NCBI RefSeq assembly: GCF_020614395.1
Contig: NZ_CP085324.1
Span: 1,865,564 to 1,929,563, forward strand
DNA: 64,000 nt
From: Salarchaeum japonicum
Lineage (GTDB): Archaea > Halobacteriota > Halobacteria > Halobacteriales > Halobacteriaceae
Direction of reading: 5' to 3'
The number at the start of each line of letters is the position of its first letter. Within the stretch, counting starts at the first letter, position 1. The notes beneath the pieces are model-generated. The model ran no database searches. It worked only from the letters and a program-made list of their open reading frames with translations, and was not told where the DNA came from. This document shows, piece after piece, positions 61,556 to 64,000 of the stretch. Made by a program: the position numbers and the translations under genes.

Positions 61556-62143
61556 TTACGGGCTTCCGCCGTCCTGGACGAGCTGCATGTACACGTCGAT
61601 GGTGACGGACTCGCCCTGCGCCTCGTTCTGGACGGACGTCGGGAGTTCGAGGCCGATGTCGCCGCTCACGGTGTCCCCGCCGGCGAGGGTTTGCCCCGTG
61701 TCGAGCCACGAGGTCGGTGCGTTTTCGAGGTCGACGGAGCCACTCCCTCCGCTGTCGAGGTTCCAGGTGAGGTCGAGGTCGTCTTCGAGGCCGGAGCCGT
61801 CGCTGTCGCCGTTCGTCGCGGTGCCGTCGCTTCCGCTGACGCCGAACTGGATGTAGAGGTCGCCGCTGACCGTTCCGTCGTTCCCGAGTTCCAGGCCGTA
61901 CGAGTCAGACCAGCCGGGCGCGATGTCGGCGACCGAGAGGCTCGCGCCGCCGATATCGGACGCGCCGTTGACCGTCAAGTCGAGCGTGCCCGCTCTGACA
62001 GTGTTGTCGGTGCTGGTCTCGGTGTCGCTGAAGTACGCCATCGTTCCCGCGCCGCCCGCGGCCCCTGCGGCTCCGAGCGTCAGGAGGCCGCCGAGCGCGC
62101 GACGCCGCGTGAGTTCGAACGTGCGTTGGTCGTCGTCTGACAT
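61556..62143 (-). CDS. TasA/CalY-like exported protein (SipW-type leader)
   Basis: 195 residues. Leader: FELTRRRALGGLLTLGAAGAAGGAGTMAYFSDTETSTDNTVRAG, with a Tat-like RRR head, hydrophobic core and the YFSDTETS SipW motif. Mature beta-sandwich: GTLDLTVNG, IAPGWSDSYGLELGNDGTVSGDLYIQFG, DTVSGDIGLELPTSVQNEAQGESVTIDVYMQLVQ. Similar to Bacillus TasA (biofilm fibre) and camelysin. Its first ~120 bp are nearly identical to those of the next gene upstream. Flanked on both sides by minihelix elements. Confidence 0.85.
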   Translation of the reverse strand: MSDDDQRTFELTRRRALGGLLTLGAAGAAGGAGTMAYFSDTETSTDNTVRAGTLDLTVNGASDIGGASLSVADIAPGWSDSYGLELGNDGTVSGDLYIQFGVSGSDGTATNGDSDGSGLEDDLDLTWNLDSGGSGSVDLENAPTSWLDTGQTLAGGDTVSGDIGLELPTSVQNEAQGESVTIDVYMQLVQDGGSP

Positions 62144-62167
62144 TGGTGTGCATCCCCGTGTGGGGAA

Positions 62168-62213
62168 GACCCACGGGCGGAGTCGAACCGCCCGCGATGC
62201 ACCGGCGTGGGTC
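62168..62213 (-). ncRNA. tRNA-like minihelix element 2
   Basis: Minus strand: GACCCAC, linker, GGGCGG-TTCGACT-CCGCCC hairpin, GTGGGTC. All pairs canonical. Same 46-nt length as element 1; the second base pair is A-T here and G-T in element 1. It starts 20 bp after the stop at 62233 and ends 25 bp before the next start at 62143. Confidence 0.58.
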
Positions 62214-62232
62214 GGAGCGTGTGGTTCGTCCC

Positions 62233-62946
62233 CTAGAGGACGTCCTGTCCGGGTTCCTGTGCGAGCGCCATCGTGACCGTGATAGAGAGTTCGTCGCCCT
62301 GGAAATCGTCGTCGTCGAAGTCGCCCGTGTACTCCGGGTGTGTTTCCGTGCTGACGAATTTCAAGTCCATCGTGAGGTCGCGGGGAATGTTTGACTGGGG
62401 GGCGGGTTGGAGGTCGTCGAAAACCCCGTGTCGAACGACATCGTCGAGGTCGATGATGCCGTTGTCGTTCAGGTCTCCGTCGCCGTCGAGGTTGTCGAGG
62501 AGTTCTCCGCCGCCAGTTTCCTCCGGATAGCTGAGCGTGTCCACTTCGAACAAGCTCGCCATCCCGTCGGCGCTCTCGGGCATGGTGTCGCCGTCGTCGC
62601 TCCCGTTCCCGGATGCCTCGGTTCCGCTCGCCTCGATTTTGAGTTCGAGGTGATCTGCTGCGAGAGAGCCATCGTTTCGGGCGACGACGGTTCCGCCGAG
62701 CGTGTCGCCGGGCACGAGGTTTCCTACCGAGAACACGCCGGAGACGCCATCACCGTAGGTGCCGCCAGGCGTGCCGAGTTCCAGGTTCATCGTGCCCGCG
62801 CTGACAGTGTTGTCGGTGCTGGTCTCGGTGTCGCTGAAGTACGCCATCGTTCCCGCGCCGCTCGCCGCCCCTGCGGCTCCGAGCGTCAGGAGCCCGCCGA
62901 GCGCGCGACGCCGCGTGAGTTCGATTCCGTCTGTGTCGTCACTCAT
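62233..62946 (-). CDS. TasA-like exported protein with a dockerin/EF-hand-type loop
   Basis: 237 residues. Same leader type (IELTRRRALGGLLTLGAAG...YFSDTETSTDNTVSAG). The beta-rich mature part has FSVGNLVPGDTLGGTVVARNDGSLAADHLELKIEA. Residues 158-169 read DLNDNGIIDLDD, a calcium-loop pattern (Asp158, Asn160, Asn162, Asp166, Asp169) as in a single dockerin/EF-hand repeat. Possible Ca2+-dependent assembly of a surface fibre or matrix. Same strand as the operon. Confidence 0.83.
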   Translation of the reverse strand: MSDDTDGIELTRRRALGGLLTLGAAGAASGAGTMAYFSDTETSTDNTVSAGTMNLELGTPGGTYGDGVSGVFSVGNLVPGDTLGGTVVARNDGSLAADHLELKIEASGTEASGNGSDDGDTMPESADGMASLFEVDTLSYPEETGGGELLDNLDGDGDLNDNGIIDLDDVVRHGVFDDLQPAPQSNIPRDLTMDLKFVSTETHPEYTGDFDDDDFQGDELSITVTMALAQEPGQDVL

Positions 62947-62960
62947 CTGGAGTCACCGAG

Positions 62961-63545
62961 TTATTCGTCGGTCTCCTGATCGAGCGTGATGGTGGCGTTG
63001 ACGGTGGCGCTGTCCGACTGAATCTCGTTACCGGCGTCACTGACGATGCGCCACTCGACGGTGTACTCGACTTCCTCGCCCGCTTCGAGCGTCGCGAACT
63101 CGGAGTACGTGCCGAGGTCGGAGGCGTTCACCCAGCCGACGTTCGGAGCGTCGTCCGAGGTGAGCTTGACCTGGAGGTTCTCCGGTAGCTCGCTGTCGGA
63201 CGGACTGTTGTCGACTCCCTCTTCGGGTTCGACGATACCGTTCTCGGCGCTCGAAACGTCGAAGTCGATGCTGAGGGTGCCGTCGATGGTGCCGTTGTTG
63301 GAGACGTTGAGCGTCGTGCTACCGGAGTCACCGGGCGCGGCTTCACTGACCTCGACGAGCGTGACGTCGCTGTCGCCGTCGTCGAGCTGGAGGTCGAGCG
63401 TGCCTGCGCTGACGGTGTTGTCGGTGCTGGTCTCGGTGTCGCTGAAGTACGCCATCGTTCCCGCGCCCGCGCCTGCGGCCGCAAGACTGATGACGAGGAG
63501 CGACGCCAGTACTCTACGCCGTGTGAGTTTGATCGTGCGTGACAT
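62961..63545 (-). CDS. TasA-like exported protein, first gene of the SipW operon
   Basis: 194 residues. Leader KLTRRRVLASLLVISLAAAGAGAGTMAYFSDTETSTDNTVSAG, SipW type. Mature part: GTLDLQLDDGDSDVTLVEVSEAAPGDSGSTTLNVSNNGTIDGTLSIDFDVSSAENGIVEPEEG, then SDAGNEIQSDSATVNATITLDQETDE. The end is clearly related to the C-terminus of the protein at 59270. As first gene it may be the most abundant product. The gene is 14 bp from the next one. Confidence 0.85.
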   Translation of the reverse strand: MSRTIKLTRRRVLASLLVISLAAAGAGAGTMAYFSDTETSTDNTVSAGTLDLQLDDGDSDVTLVEVSEAAPGDSGSTTLNVSNNGTIDGTLSIDFDVSSAENGIVEPEEGVDNSPSDSELPENLQVKLTSDDAPNVGWVNASDLGTYSEFATLEAGEEVEYTVEWRIVSDAGNEIQSDSATVNATITLDQETDE

Positions 63546-63908
63546 TGGTGGTCACCCGATGGACAATCGGACGGCATTGGTGTGCTTGCGCGATCGGACT
63601 CGCGCGGTGTTTTCCGTCACGTCGTCCATCGACAGGACACCCTCTCTCCTACACCCCCGTATGTATGCGCTCCGAGATGTTTCCTAACGCCGGCCATAAT
63701 TCGCTTAGTTCGAGGTTACCGGCGGCATCCTCATACCGACGCCTTCGCGCGGTTTCCGGGTTTAACGACTGATTTGTAGATACTAATACATATTTTTCGT
63801 TCGGAAGGTGTTCGATATCTACGGCCGCCGGCCGGGCGTGGTAATTCATGTCGAGAACCCGTAGAGTTATGAGATGACAGTATCGAGTGTATTCCAGGCA
63901 ACACGTGT
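63546..63908. promoter_or_regulatory. 363-bp divergent spacer upstream of the SipW operon
   Basis: No convincing gene. AT-rich TACTAATACATATTTTTCG at about 63781-63799 is the best promoter-like block and could serve either strand. Two short inverted segments (CGATGGACAATCGG near 63558 and GCGCGATCGGACTCGCGCG near 63588) lie close to the operon start. Divergent promoters for the operon and the regulator at 63909 are expected here. Confidence 0.5.
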
Positions 63909-64000
63909 ATGACGGGCGTGCTACGAGACGCCGGGAACGAGGGGCGAACCGAGCCGACCAGAGAGGACGTGTTCCACCTGTTGAGCAACCGGCGGCGGCG
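63909..64000 (+). CDS. DUF7344-like HTH regulator (partial, runs off window)
   Basis: First 30 residues only: MTGVLRDAGNEGRTEPTREDVFHLLSNRRRR. The DVFHLLSNRRRR start is the opening of the haloarchaeal winged-helix group called DUF7344, whose genes often sit beside SipW/TasA-like loci. Divergent from that operon, hence a likely local regulator. The truncation prevents any firmer statement. Confidence 0.55.
   Translation, partial: MTGVLRDAGNEGRTEPTREDVFHLLSNRRR

Noticed and set aside
61496-62213. Complete tRNA genes in the SipW operon
   Set aside because: The elements are 46 nt and lack room for D and anticodon arms; treated as minihelix elements instead.
63649-63849. 66-codon minus frame upstream of the SipW operon
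   Set aside because: Starts and ends in AT-rich promoter sequence, has no recognisable domain and an un-haloarchaeal composition.
1-64000. Insertion sequences, integrases, rRNA genes or a replication origin
   Set aside because: No transposase, recombinase, rRNA or Orc/Cdc6 gene was recognised, and no paired terminal inverted repeats with target duplication were seen.

Overview
The window is chromosomal DNA from a halophilic archaeon of the class Halobacteria. The evidence is very high G+C, strongly acidic predicted proteins, many GTG starts in GTGA/ATGA stop-start overlaps, archaeal information-processing genes (TFB, RpoP, eL43, prefoldin beta, Pcc1, RIO2, TruD, Pth2), CetZ and FtsZ2, TATA boxes placed for leaderless transcripts, and many haloarchaea-restricted families. 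No species is assigned. DUF numbers quoted below were recognised from memory of haloarchaeal families and were not searched.

Layout. 1-7228 (minus): a type IV pilus/archaellum-like assembly cluster: coiled-coil protein, small membrane protein, VirB11/TadA-type ATPase, T2SSF membrane protein, then four minor-pilin-like proteins, the last cut by the window edge. 7304-12238: CetZ, a phosphatase-superfamily enzyme, pyrophosphatase, a PadR regulator and the rnhA pair. 12357-18649: TFB, a GGGP-synthase-family protein, the archaeal CoA pair (pantoate kinase and phosphopantothenate synthetase), a gene behind a DtxR-like palindrome, a ThiR-type regulator and dcd. 18738-23423: translation, RNA-modification and RNA-polymerase genes. 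23430-28375: DUF2070 protein, GMP synthase glutaminase subunit, an HNH-like protein with a repeat insertion, a DUF192 protein and a malate:quinone oxidoreductase. 28428-28715: tRNA-Ser with two decayed copies of its 3' end.

28804-39728 holds a MoxR/DUF58/DUF7269/DUF4129/DUF7519 group placed against a second ATPase/T2SSF secretion operon with five small N-terminally anchored proteins. This resembles an AAA-chaperone module joined to a pilus-like machine. 39760-45470 holds a GH26 glycosidase, a membrane GT2 glycosyltransferase, redox and MinD-like proteins and a creatinase-like M24 protein. 45584-48970 is tRNA-Tyr (again with a duplicated 3' end) and the cell-division block cdrL-cdrS-ftsZ2-ncsA, with two 18-bp dyads before cdrS. 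49089-58606 holds type III RuBisCO, a methyltransferase, endonuclease IV (tandem hairpins at its 3' end), a peroxiredoxin, lipoate ligase, a TRAP/TAXI transporter and RIO2.

58715-64000 is a surface-protein island: a SipW-type signal peptidase, five exported proteins (four with recognisable SipW-type leaders), and a divergent partial regulator with a DUF7344-like start. Two spacers of this island carry 46-nt tRNA-like minihelices of the same length with a compensating base change. I consider these the most interesting undescribed element here, followed by the cdrS operators, the tRNA 3'-end arrays and the nfo hairpin array.
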